Shown here in pieces: positions 1 through 9,980 of a DNA stretch of 64,000 nucleotides (position 1 is its first letter; every line of letters begins with the position of its first letter). This DNA comes from Paralithodes platypus (taxonomy: Eukaryota > Arthropoda > Malacostraca > Decapoda > Lithodidae). A program made the position numbers and the translations under genes. The DNA lies in contig CM064523.1 of the NCBI GenBank assembly GCA_032716605.1, forward strand, positions 39,832,026 through 39,896,025. Direction: 5' to 3'. The notes beneath the pieces are model-generated. The model ran no database searches. It was not told the origin of the DNA and saw nothing but the letters and a program-made list of their open reading frames with translations.

Positions 1-52
1 ACTACACCACGGCAGTCAACTACACCACGGCAGTCAACTACACCACGGCAGT
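1..52 (+). repeat. 18-bp tandem repeat, inverted relative to the adjacent SINE head
   Basis: ACTACACCACGGCAGTCA repeats nearly three times (1-18, 19-36, 37-52). Its complement CTGCCGTGGTGTAGTTGA is the start of the tRNA-like sequence at 53-70. The two arms could fold back on each other. The array may continue upstream of the window. Confidence 0.9.
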
Positions 53-165
53 CTGCCGTGGTGTAGTTGATTAAAGCGTCGGCTATCGTCCTGACTGTCG
101 GCGGTTCGAACCCCACTGAGAGATTAGAAACATTTAGTGGCTCACGTGTATTTGTGATATATGCT
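53..165 (+). mobile_element. tRNA-derived SINE-like element (family 1)
   Basis: TGGTGTAGTTGATTAAAG resembles a Pol III A box, and GGTTCGAACCCC (103-114) is a near-perfect B box, at tRNA-like spacing. The intervening region does not fold into a clean anticodon arm, so a SINE head is more likely than a working tRNA. The body runs into a (TA)n tract. Confidence 0.65.
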
Positions 166-169
166 CAAT

Positions 170-202
<33 letters not shown>

Positions 203-205
203 TAT
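166..205. repeat. (TA)n microsatellite at the LINE-A1 3' end
   Basis: TA dinucleotides followed by a T-run, immediately outside the LINE-A1 3' terminus. Confidence 0.9.
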
Positions 206-1785
206 ATTCATATGTGTATGAAGGATACAAAAGGCAGACTTCATGTAACGAGTGTCACCTCCTAAGTAAAAAAAAGTGACAGGGAGCCAATTTCAAGGGA
301 CGTTGTGGTCAAATGCAACATTGTGGCTTGTAGAAAGAGATTGTAGAGAACTAGAAAGAGGAAGTGAAACACCTAGAATATTGAGAGAAGATGAGGGTTG
401 ATGTGTGTATTGTTGAAGAGTAATTGATAGTCTTGTGGAAGATAGAGACGGGTAGATAGAGGGAGAAATTCGGTTTTCGAGTCATTGAAAATAACAAGAT
501 TTTCTTTGCCCCAATCCAAAATAATTTATAGATCAGAAGATAGGCATTCCATGGCCTCGTCACATGAATTTTGGAGTGATTGCATGCTAGTTTGTTGTGA
601 AAAACTATATGAATAGTGTAAGGTAGAGTCATCAGCATATACTGTAAGTGGATGGGACTAGAGGTACAGTTGAGGAGATCATTAATGAATTTTAGAAAGA
701 GAACTGTGGACAAGACAGAAACCTGAGGAACATCAGAGTTGATAGGTTGTGGAAGTGAGCAATCACCATCCACAACTGCAGCTATGGAACGGTCAGACAG
801 GAAATAAGAGACAAAGGCACGGATAGAGGGATAGAAAGCGAATGAGGGTAGTGTGGAAATTAAGGATTTGTGCCGGACTGTATCAAAGGCTTTCGATACG
901 TTTGGCTCAATAGAAAAAAGTATCACTGAAGTCCAGAAGGGAGGATGACCAAGAGTTAGTAAGATAAGCAAGGAGATCACCAGTTAAGCGTGTAAGGAAA
1001 CCATAGTGGTGATCTAAAAATTGATTATGGGAAGATAAATGTTTTAGAAATGTTGAATTCAGAATAGTATCATAAACTTTAGAGATGCAGGAAGTGAGAG
1101 CAATTGGAAAATAGTTGGAAGATTGAGAGTGGTCATTCTTCTTTAGGGTTAAATGAGAGCAATCTTCCAGCAAGAAGGAAAGAGTGCCACAAGAGTTTGC
1201 CTAGGCAGGGAGTCAGCACGAAGAACAGTTTTTTAATACAACAGGATGAGAACTATCCGGTAAGTATGTTTTCTTTGTATTAAGCCCAGAGAGGGCAGGA
1301 AGTACATCCTTGGAAAGTATTATGATAGTAGGCATAAGTAAGTAGAGAGAGAGGAAAAGTACCAGAATTATCCAAGGTGGAGTTATTAGTGCAAGTTTGA
1401 GCGAAGAATTCAGCTTTGTAAGCTTTGTAAGAGGAAAACGTGATGGTGTTGCCATCAGAGTGGAAAAGAGTAGGGAAAGACGAGGAAGTACATTTGATGG
1501 AGAGGTTTTTGGCTAGATGCCAGAAAGCTTGAGAAGAGCTAGAGTTAGATAGTTCAGAACATTTGTTAATATTGAAGGAATTTTTGGCTAGTCGAAGAAC
1601 AGATTTGGCTTGATTCCATGCAGAAACATATAAAGCACGAGATTCTTGAGTTTGAAGGCGACGGTACCGTTTAAATGCATCCTTCTTATTGCGGACAGCA
1701 GTAGAATCAGCATGAGTAAACCAAGGTCCTTTTTGCATTAGACTGAGAGAAAGAAAATGGAATGCATGCCTCTGTGCCTCGCTCT
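206..1785 (-). mobile_element. LINE-A1, degenerate minus-strand copy
   Basis: The complement carries the LINE-A 3'UTR (near 225-300) and the RT region in broken frames: SKAFDTVRHKSLISTLPSFA (351-980 frame), INSDVPQVSVLS in place of SGVPQGSVLS, YFPIALTSCISKVYDTIL, and [20 protein letters not shown] from the EN-RT linker (1280-1906 frame). Multiple stops and frameshifts make it a pseudogene. Part of the RT thumb region is deleted near 360. Confidence 0.85.
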
Positions 1786-2125
1786 GTGCTGTATTAATGA
1801 CAGTCAGATGTTGAATAGGGTGGATAAGTGTAGGAACATGTTTATATATCTCACTTGAAACGAATAAATCAAGTTTATATATTATTTTTATTAATCTCAC
1901 CACCACACCCCCAATGAAATTAATTAAAGTATATATGATCCACCGGGATTCGAACCCGGGTTATCACACACATATTTTTGCCACCTTAACCATTACACCA
2001 CCAGGACGGTTAAATACTGATACCAATTATTGATATAATCATACTTGGTGCCTAGACATCACTTATTAGGCCGACTGTACGAACTGAACATCCAGACAAA
2101 CTAAGGCAGATTATTAACATAGTGG
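1786..2125 (-). repeat. Interspersed repeat R1, copy split by a SINE
   Basis: 1786-1884 and 2015-2125 together match, as complement, the continuous segment 15478-15705. Shared blocks include GCCGACTGTAC, CACTTATTAGG, ACCAATTATTGAT, CACTTGAAACGAATAAATC and GTTGAATAGGGTGGATAAGTG. No coding capacity. The interruption is the tRNA-like insertion. Confidence 0.85.
1885..2014 (-). mobile_element. tRNA-derived SINE (family 2) inserted in repeat R1
   Basis: The complement reads CCTGGTGGTGTAATGGTTAA (A-box region) and later GGGTTCGAATCCCGGTGG (perfect B box). It resembles Glu/Asp-type tRNA heads, but the anticodon arm is not intact. The homologous site without insertion is present at 15590-15600 (GGTATCAGTAATATATAAAC), so the boundaries are known to within a few bases. 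Confidence 0.8.
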
Positions 2126-2724
2126 AATAGAGCACAAACATCAGCACAAACAGTTTCGAGGAGGGCTACACTTCTAGTGATGTAGCGAGAAATGCTGTGT
2201 ATTATAGCTGATGGTGTTCACTTTGAGCTTTTAATGTAATTTGAACAGTACTGTACACTTATACTTTAATGAAAGGTTCTTAGAATATTATCTTTTATTA
2301 CCCAAAACAATGATAATAAAATCATGAGGTTATGTGTTTCCTGTGTTCAAGATTTAAACTTAGCGAAAATTGAATGACATTTGTGCCACGTGCCATTACA
2401 GTAGAAGAGGTATATCTGCTAATTGCAATACTACAATGGTTTATATTTTCCTTATTGACAAATACATGCACTAGCAGTATACTGTATATGTATTTCCTTT
2501 TTCAAAGGTATGACGGCATAACGAAAATATAAAGCGTAAACATGTGGCATCGCGCACTCCCTAGTTCCCTCCCTACCACCCACCCCACACCACCTCACTC
2601 GCTAAATATAAATGAAACTGACACGGAATTAAACATATCTATATAGAACGTGTTTTGCTTAGAATTGCATATTCTCTTATTTTTGAAAGTATCTGATATA
2701 ACTCACACCCTGTACTGTGTATAA
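2126..2724. other. Unassigned sequence containing interspersed repeat R2
   Basis: No coding seen. 2375-2540 matches 16050-16195 in the same orientation (shared: GCCATTACAGTAG, TTTCCTTTTTCAAAGGTAT), so it is part of a dispersed repeat of unknown class. The rest is A/T-rich. Confidence 0.5.
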
Positions 2725-3892
2725 CTGCAGGAGGAGGCTGTAGGCACCAACCGAACAGGTACTCCCGGGGAGTGCTACAGGAAGTGGTTAAAGACAACTG
2801 GAAACTCCTGTTTCACAACCTGGCCTCCTTTGCTGATCCTTTCCGTCCTTATCATGGGGGAGGGAGAGGGGGGTGGCGGGTGGCAAAAATTCACCCATAA
2901 GTTTAGCCCCTGGTCTTGACTCCTCAAAATGCTCTGGACCACTACCTTCCACTCATACTACCAATTTCCACAACATTTGTGGTCTTTCCTCTAACTTCCA
3001 CTCTGTTGAACACTACCTCTCCTCTGCTAACCCTGATCTTCTCTTTCTCACGAAAATCCATTTTTCTGGGACTACTGACAGCAAACCCTTCTCTGTATCC
3101 TCCTACTATCCCTATCGCCATGTTTAAAGCCAAAGGTGGATGTTACATATTATATATGCGAAACAATATTGCTTTCTCTCGTGTTCCCAAATTTGATTCT
3201 CCTGATTTCTCAGCTCTCTGGCTAATGCTTTCTTGTCACTCTCAAACTAAGTATTTTTGTGCTGTTTCTCTATCCCCTAATTTCAATGACTATCCAAAAT
3301 TATGTATCTATTTTATTTCTGAAGTGGAACACATTCTATCCATCTCTCCTTTCCTAGAAATCTCCATCTTAGGAGATTTCAATGTCCACCACTGTCAATA
3401 GCTCTTCTACAATTTCACTGGTCAACTTGGTGAGCAAGCCTACACAATGTTTATCCTAAATGACCTAGAGCAGTTAGTCCAGCAACCTACTCGAACTTCT
3501 AACCACCTTGGAGATTGGTCCAATAATCTTGATTCTTTTCTAACTTCTATCCCTTCTACTTACAATGTATATCTTTTCTTTCCGCTGGGCTCCTCCGATC
3601 ACAACCTTATTTCTGTTACCTGTTCTATCTCTCCAGTACAACCATCCGATCCTCCTAGTCGGTGGCACTCGTGGCACTTTTGCATTCCGACTGGGAAGCT
3701 CTTCACCATTAATTCTTTGATTTCCCATGAAATGATATTTGCTTCTGTAGCTGGTTACCCTTGGAGTGTGCTGATCGCGTAACGGGGTTATCCTCTCGGG
3801 TACAGAGGCATGCATTCCATTTTCTTTCTCTCAGTCTAATGCAAAAAGGACCTTGGTTTACTCATGCTGATTCTACTGCTGTCTGCAATAAG
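2725..3892 (+). mobile_element. LINE-A2, 5'UTR and endonuclease region
   Basis: Begins with the LINE-A 5'UTR block GGAGGCTGTAGGCACCAACC. The endonuclease coding follows in two main pieces with a frameshift or stop between (2873-3401 and 3447-3782 frames). It contains [29 protein letters not shown] (the usual catalytic Glu of FLTETQ is changed), [10 protein letters not shown] and SSDHNLISVTC. It ends abruptly at an inverted junction near 3892. Confidence 0.82.
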
Positions 3893-4384
3893 AGTGGAAG
3901 ATAGAGGAGAGGCCACGAATGTTGCAGAAGTTAATAGTAAGAGTAGAAGGTAGTGGGCCAGAGCATTTTGTAGAGTCGTTGTCAGGGGACAGTAGAATTG
4001 GGGCATTTTTAGGTCCCCCCCTGGGGACTCCGAGGCTGGTCGTGATGTTGTCATCATTTTTGGCAGAGACATAGTGAGGTATGTAAGTTGTTTGTAGTAT
4101 AGTGTGTTGATAGTAGGAGAAGGTGTTTTGAAGGTCAGCATGGGGTTGCCCTCAGTGTTGATGAGGCACAGAAAGGATCAGCTAGGAAGGCCAAGTGATG
4201 AAACAGAAGTTCCAGCTTTCCTTATCAACTACTATAGCACTCCCCGGGAGTACCGCCCTGTTTGGCTGGTGCCTACAGCCTCCCCCTAACAATTCTGGAA
4301 ATGGGATTCCCGGTCCCAACTTCCAGGAGCTGACTGCACCATAAAGTGACGGGCGGTGGGGTCGCCACACCCCTACGCCTACAA
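3893..4384 (-). mobile_element. LINE-A 5' fragment in inverted orientation
   Basis: The complement starts with the family 5' end (GGCGTAGGGGTGTGGCGACC) and runs through the 5'UTR into the first endonuclease codons ([10 protein letters not shown] region). It converges with LINE-A2, so two 5' halves face each other at 3892/3893. A (TA)n tract borders its 5' end. Confidence 0.82.

Positions 4385-4416
<32 letters not shown>
4385..4416. repeat. (TA)n microsatellite between LINE-A and PLE1
   Basis: A (TA)n run of about 32 bp separates the LINE-A 5' end from the first Penelope-like element. Confidence 0.9.
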
Positions 4417-4417
<1 letters not shown>

Positions 4418-4497
4418 TGAAGAGGATACACAGGGTAGCAGCAAACAGCATGGTGCAGGATAAAAATGACCAGGTGGGGGGCCAGTACTTTATTTAG

Positions 4498-4548
4498 CAG
4501 TCAGACAAACGTTTCGACACTCGTGTGTCATCTTCAGCGTTCTAGAAA
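4498..4548 (-). ncRNA. Hammerhead-ribozyme-like motif, PLE1 left arm
   Basis: The complement has CTGAAGA, a GACAC/GTGTC stem with ACGA loop, then GAAAC and GTC in the order expected for a minimal hammerhead ribozyme. Identical core to the right-arm copy. Penelope-like elements are known to carry such ribozymes. Confidence 0.7.
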
Positions 4549-4617
4549 ACAATAATAAAACATATAGCAAATATTTAAAAATAAAATCGCGAAAAGCGAG
4601 TATATTATAACTAAAAA

Positions 4618-4797
4618 TGAAGCCTCAACATAGCTACACTGGGAAATATTTAATGAAGCCTCAACATAGCTACACTGGGAAATATTTAATGAAGCCTCAA
4701 CATAGCTACACTGGGAAATATTTAATGTAGCCTCAACATAGGTACACTGGGAAATATTTAATGAAGCCTCAACATAGCTACACTGGGAAATATTTAA
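4618..4797 (-). repeat. 36-bp tandem repeat, 5 copies (PLE1 left arm)
   Basis: Unit start TGAAGCCTCAACATAGCTAC, unit end ACTGGGAAATATTTAA. Five copies here against fourteen in the right arm. Confidence 0.95.
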
Positions 4798-5452
4798 TCA
4801 CAATGGATATGTAGAGGGACTGCCGAAAGGCAGTTATTAAGGGGGGGGGGGGTCTTTCTTTAAAAATATATAGAGACTCTAAAATCCTAAGGTTACCGGT
4901 ATTACAGGAGTCAAGAATGCTAAAATCTGTATAGCTTACAGCAAGGTTACAACCGTAGCAATGCTCTCTCACCGCTGAATGAGGAGGGTTACTGATGGGG
5001 AGGCCGGTTCTACTGGACTGACCCTTGTGCTCATCCATCCTTACTTTGAGAGCTCGTATTGTGCTCCCAATGTAGCCATTTTTGCAAAATGGACAGGTAA
5101 ATTTATAAACGATGGATGAGCGAAGTTCAGTGGGAAGTCTATCTTTGTAGTGAAACAGGGATCGAATCTTAAATTCATTCTTGTGAATTATTTTAAAATT
5201 GATATGAGGGAAGAAATTAGGTAATTTGTTGTTCAGTAATCTTTCTATTTTTTCTGATACCTTTCCAAGAAAGGGTAAACTAATATAAAAATTCCTCCTT
5301 TTTAGCAGTGAGCACAGGTTGTCTAGGTTGGTACAATTTATTTAGGAAATTCCTCAATTGCTTGTTGAAGAGGTCACTGGTGAAGCCATTATTAATACAA
5401 AAGTCTCTAAGGAAGGATATCTCGCAGTGAAAAAGGCTGTATGTCGAAGTCA
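4798..5452 (-). pseudogene. PLE1 left arm: inverted C-terminal coding (GIY-YIG part)
   Basis: The complement encodes the end of the PLE1 protein: MDEHKGQSSRTGLPISNPPH onward, then EHCYGCNLAVSY and IFKERPPPP at a G-run of ten (4842-4851). Upstream on the same strand are the FKIRSLFHYKDRLP and CPFCKNGYIGST regions. It stops at the inversion junction near 5452, where the plus-strand coding begins. It has no RT core and is a fragment. Confidence 0.82.
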
Positions 5453-7212
5453 AGTGGTACGATCTGTGAAGAACAACTTGGTAAGAAAGAAGACCTAGTG
5501 GTCTGTCGTGCCGACAAAGGTAAAGGAGTTGTGTTACTTAACAAAAATGACTATTTTTCAAAAATGTACGACATCCTGAGAGACGTTTCCAAATTTACTA
5601 AGCTAATTCAAACTGATATTTTCAAACTAAGCCTTAAAATCGAAGATCGAATAAATAGATTACATAAATCTATGGTAAATTTAAATACAGTCTCGGAGGA
5701 ATTAGCTAATACTATGAAGCCTACAGGTTCATCCTTGGCTTTTCTTTATGGCCTCCCTAAGATCCATAAGACCACTGTCCCTCTTCGACCCATTCTTGCC
5801 GCATATAATACTGCCTCTTATAAGCTTGTTAAATTTTGCTCCCAACTTTTATCAGCGTTCACTACGAACGATTATACCCTGAAGAACTCGTATGAATTGT
5901 TCACTTCCCTCTCAAACTACAAATTACCTCCCTCGTCATACCTATGTAGCTTTGATATAACCTCCTTATTCACCAAACTGAAACTTTGAACCTTTGTGTC
6001 AAACTTTTGTTCAATCAATCTGAGACTTTTATGGGTATGAGTCAATCCTTCTTCAGAAACGTCCTATCAGCATGCGTACAAGATTGCCATTTCATATTTA
6101 ATAACCAAATCTATAAACAAATTGATGGGGTAGCGATGGAATCCCCACTAGGCAGTACTTTAGCCAATGTTTTCCTATGTTACTGGGAACAAATCTGGCT
6201 AGACAACTGCCCTCCCACTTTCAAACCTATCCTCTACCGTAGATATGTCGACGACACCCTGCTGGTCTTTAAAGATAAAAGTCATACCCCCTTATTTCTA
6301 AATTACCTAAATAAACAGCACAAAAATATAAAATTCACTAGCGAAAACGAGGTAAATAACACGTTGCCATTCCTCGACCTTCTACTTACCAAAGTTAATG
6401 ACATACTTGTTATCTCAATCTTTAGAAAACCCACCTTTTTCGGTCTCGGTATTAGCTTTTTTAACTACTGTCCACTCAGATTCAAAATTAATGCAATTAA
6501 AACCCTTCTTCACAGGGCGTACCACTTGACTTCGACATACAGCCTTTTTCACTGCGAGATATCCTTCCTTAGAGACTTTTGTATTAATAATGGCTTCACC
6601 AGTGACCTCTTCAACAAGCAATTGAGGAATTTCCTAAATAAATTGTACCAACCTAGACAACCTGTGCTCACTGCTAAAAAGGAGGATTTTTATATTAGTT
6701 TACCCTTTCTTGGAAAGGTATCAGAAAAAATAGAAAGATTACTGAACAACAAATTACCTAATTTCTTCCCTCATATCAATTTTAAAATAATTCACAAGAA
6801 TGAATTTAAGATTCGATCCCTGTTTCACTACAAAGATAGACTTCCCACTGACCTTCGCTCATCCATCGTTTATAAATTTACCTGTCCATTTTGCAAAAAT
6901 GGCTACATTGGGAGCACAATACGAGCTCTCAAAGTAAGGATGGATGAGCACAAGGGTCAGTCCAGTAGAACCGGCCTCCCCATCAGTAACCCTCCTCATT
7001 CAGCCGTGAGAGAGCATTGCTACGGTTGTAACCTTGCTGTAAGCTATAAAGATTTTAGCATTCTTGACTCCTGTAATACCGGTAACCTTAGGATTTTAGA
7101 GTCTCTATATATTTTTAAAGAAAGGCCCCCCCCCCCCCCCTTAATAACTGCCTTTCGGCAGTCCCTCTACATATCCATTGTGATTAAATATTTTCCAGTG
7201 TACCTATGTTGA
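5453..7212 (+). pseudogene. PLE1 reverse transcriptase with GIY-YIG endonuclease, frameshifted
   Basis: Two frames meet at about 5985. The first (to 5989) gives VVCRADKGKGVVLLNKNDY, LYGLPKIHKT, LRPILAAYN and RT motif A FDITSLFT. The second (5986-7212, 408 codons) gives IYKQIDGVAMESPLGSTLAN (motif B), YRRYVDDTLLVF (catalytic Asp pair), LPFLDLLL, and then the C-terminal GIY-YIG module: YKFTCPFCKNGYIGST, R-x-x-MDEH and EHCYGC. These are the RT and nuclease of canonical Penelope-like elements. The N-terminus is lost at the inversion junction and a frameshift separates the RT halves. Eighteen C residues near 7123-7140 encode a proline run. The stop lies inside the first copy of the 36-bp repeat. 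Confidence 0.88.
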
Positions 7213-7690
7213 GGCTTCATTAAATATTTCCCAGTGTACCTATGTTGAGGCTTCATTAAATATTTCCCAGTGTAGCTATGTTGAGGCTTCATTAAATATT
7301 TCCCAGTGTAGCTATGTTGAGGCTACATTAAATATTTCCCAGTGTAGCTATGTTGAGGCTACATTAAATATTTCCCAGTGTACCTATGTTGAGGCTTCAT
7401 TAAATATTTCCCAGTGTACCTATGTTGAGGCTTCATTAAATATTTCCCAGTGTAGCTATGTTGAGGCTTCATTAAATATTTCCCAGTGTAGCTATGTTGA
7501 GGCTACATTAAATATTTCCCAGTGTACCTATGTTGAGGCTTCATTAAATATTTCCCAGTGTACCTATGTTGAGGCTTCATTAAATATTTCCCAGTGTAGC
7601 TATGTTGAGGCTTCATTAAATATTTCCCAGTGTAGCTATGTTGAGGCTACATTAAATATTTCCCAGTGTAGCTATGTTGAGGCTTCATTT
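7187..7690 (+). repeat. 36-bp tandem repeat, 14 copies with higher-order pattern
   Basis: GTTGAGGC recurs every 36 bp, from about 7208 to 7676. Unit variants (TACC versus TAGC; CTTCA versus CTACA) occur in the order TACC, TACC, TAGC, TAGC/CTACA and then repeat, giving four- or five-unit (144- or 180-bp) higher-order units. The first unit contains the PLE1 stop codon. Confidence 0.96.
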
Positions 7691-7757
7691 TTAGTTATAA
7701 TATACTCGCTTTTCGCGATTTTATTTTTAAATATTTGCTATATGTTTTATTATTGTT

Positions 7758-7815
7758 TTCTAGAACGCTGAAGATGACACACGAGTGTCGAAACGTTTGT
7801 CTGACTGCTAAATAA
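7758..7815 (+). ncRNA. Hammerhead-ribozyme-like motif, PLE1 right arm
   Basis: CTGAAGA at 7768-7774, stem GACAC-ACGA-GTGTC, GAAAC from about 7789, short loop and GTC at about 7799-7801. These are the conserved CUGANGA and GAAA boxes with a one- or two-pair stem III, as in minimal hammerheads of Penelope-like elements. Stem I pairing (TAG with CTA at 7761 and 7809 plus CG/TG next to the core) includes an internal loop, so activity is unproven. Confidence 0.72.
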
Positions 7816-7941
7816 AGTACTGGCCCCCCCACCTGGTCATTTTTATCCTGCACCATGCTGTTTGCTGCTACCCTGTGTATCCTCTTCATCTGTTACTTGA
7901 GGTTCCCCAAGAACAAACTCATCACTGATATATATATATAT

Positions 7942-8290
7942 GTTAGTAAAGCCAGGTAATACATTTTCTTTAATACATACGAGGTTGAAAGAAATGGCAA
8001 TTTCTGCGTTGGAAATTTTATTATTCAAGGTTTCCAGGTCTCTGATGAGTTTTCGCTGGGTGGCAGGAAGTAGATGAATTAGGTTAGCACAATTCATGGT
8101 GGTACAGGATTACATTGATGTTCATGATGATACAGGATATACGACGCGTTTCACTGGACAACCAGCATTATCAAGTAATGATAGAATGATATAAAAAATA
8201 AACAGGAAGGGTATATATAGAGGGAGGAGGATCAGAGGGGGCGAAAATCAGGGGGCAAATGTCTGCTATTGGTGGAGAGATATTCTAGGT
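7942..8290 (-). repeat. PLE2 LTR-like terminal repeat, inverted copy
   Basis: Complement of 9650-9975: contains ATGTCTGCTATTGGTGGAGA, GACGCGTTTCACTGGACAAC and the first codons of the ORF. A hammerhead-like but imperfect motif (stem TGG-TTGT-CCA followed by GTGAAACGCGTC) lies at about 8150-8178. Confidence 0.82.
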
Positions 8291-9636
8291 TTGTTAGTGA
8301 GAGATCCGCGTCACGCAGGCGCACTGGATGCGTGAAGGTGGTGGTCGGTTGGCGAGGTCAAAGCTGATTGGCTGCGTGTCGAGGGTAGTGGCCTAAGTTG
8401 CGTAGTACGTGTGGCGCCGGCAGCAGACGAAACTGAAGGAGGTAGCGCGGGGGGCTGCATCAAGGGCACTGGGGGGCGAGGGGGGGCATTAGGCCCTGTA
8501 GGGTGGTGCCTTTTGGTAGAAGGGAGGATCTGAAGGTCCAATTTTGGTTGTTGATGGTAGGATGTATGGCTTGGATATATAACGCTTCGAGTATTGGTAA
8601 TCTCTTTGGGTCACTTTCTTTATCGAGTATGGTGGTGTGTTTCTCTAAATCGTTGCGTGTGAGGTGGGAGTGGTTAGGGGTGAGATAGTGGTCTTTGATG
8701 ACTCCAGCCTGAAGGTGAAGAGTTAACCGACGTGATAGACGAGTCTGCGTCATGCCAATATAGGAATGAGGTCCACAGTCCTCATAATTACAGGTATGTT
8801 GGTAAATGACGTGATCGTCGGTCATCGGGCTCTTTATCTTGGTGGAAGCTGGTTTGTTGCGGAGAACGAGGTTGGAGGTCTTGGGGGATTAGTAATAAAT
8901 TATTAATTTGATTTTGTTTTCCGGGTTGGTTGGGTGGACATGCTTGGAGATTATTTCTTTTTTGACGGCCTCGTCATTTTTGTGTTCAGAGGACATAAAA
9001 TTGCGGTAGAAGATCTTGATTTCATTGTGGGGGTCAATGTTGGGGGGGCTTTGGGTGTACCATTTTTCAAGATGGTGGTTGATGGTGCTGGAGACGTCGG
9101 AGTTGGAGTATCCGTTATTCACTAAAACTTGAGATAGTCTTTCCAGTTCCTGGTGGGTGTCGGCCCAGGTAGAGCAGTGCGTGAGGGCTCTCCTTAAATA
9201 AGCGGAGATGGAGGATAGAAGATAACGGCGGGGCATTCACTATCGCCGTTGAGGCATTGTCCTGTGTTAGTTGGTTTAGTGTCGATGGTGGTTTTGAACC
9301 CGTGGTCGTTCAGAGCTACGAGGATGTCGAGGAAGGGGAGTTGTCCATTGTTTGATTTTTCAAAGGTGAAGTTAAGTCCGAAGGAGGTCATGAAGCGACG
9401 CTGGAGTTCCTGTAGTTCGTGGAGGTCCTTGATTTGCAAGAAGATGTCATCCACGTATCTACAGTAGACGGCGGGTCATTGGGCAGCTAGAAGCTCTTCC
9501 TCGATAGTACCCATAAAAAAGTTCGCAAAAAGAACTCCTAGGGGGCTGCCCATCGCCACACCGTCTATCTGCTTGTACATGTTGCCCCGGGGGCAAAGGA
9601 AGGTGGCCTCCTTGGTACATAGCTCCAGCAGTGTAT
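8291..9636 (-). pseudogene. PLE2 left copy: C-terminal RT and GIY-YIG, broken
   Basis: On the complement, RT palm and connector pieces (YVDDIFLQIKDLHELQELQR, LPFLDILVALNDHGFKTT) are followed after a frameshift by RRYLLSSISAYLRRALTHCS. After another interruption comes the GIY-YIG module (VIYQHTCNYEDCGPHSYIGM, then LEALYIQAIHP). Motif B and everything N-terminal are missing because the copy ends at the inversion junction near 9636. It aligns along its length with the plus-strand copy. Confidence 0.8.
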
Positions 9637-9640
9637 CTCT

Positions 9641-9980
9641 CCACAAATAGCAGACATTTGCCCCCTGATTTTCGCCCCCTCTGATCCTTCTCCCTCTATA
9701 TATACCCTTCCTGTTTACTTTTTATATCATTCTATCATTACTTGATAATGCTGGTTGTCCAGTGAAACGCGTCGTATATCCTGTATCATCATGAACATTA
9801 ATGTAACCTTGTACCACCATGAATTTTGCTAACCTCATTCATCTACTTCCTGCCACCCAGCGAAAACTCATCAGAGACCTGGAAACCTTGAATAATAAAA
9901 TTTCCAACGCAGAAATTGCCATTTCTTTCAACCTCGTATGCATTAAAGAACATTTATTACCTGGCTTTACTAACATAAAA
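9641..9980 (+). repeat. PLE2 LTR-like terminal repeat, internal copy
   Basis: Direct repeat of 12455-12778 (AATAGCAGACATTTGCCCCC, CTATATATACCCTTCCTG, CCAGTGAAACGCGTCG and the start of the ORF). The CTATATATA is TATA-like, and a stem-loop with GTGAAACGCGTC at 9741-9775 is hammerhead-like but lacks a clean CUGANGA box. Confidence 0.8.

Larger units (their letters stand above)
4417..7890 (+). mobile_element. PLE1, Penelope-like element with inverted arms
   Basis: The outer 200 bp (ATGAAGAGGATACACAGGG... at 4417-4615) is the complement of 7690-7890. The next inner parts (36-bp repeats, then the GIY-YIG-coding region 4801-5452) are complements of 6525-7200. The unpaired middle carries the RT ORF on the plus strand. 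Partial inverted copies joined to a fuller copy are common in Penelope-like elements. Both ends carry hammerhead-like motifs. Confidence 0.88.

Noticed and set aside
1..52. CRISPR-like array of 18-bp repeats
   Set aside because: Repeats are directly adjacent without spacers, in a eukaryotic context. The same applies to the 36-bp, 52-bp and 55-bp arrays.
1885..2014. Possible functional tRNA gene on the minus strand
   Set aside because: A and B boxes are good, but no proper anticodon stem and acceptor pairing can be drawn, and an empty site elsewhere shows it is a mobile SINE.
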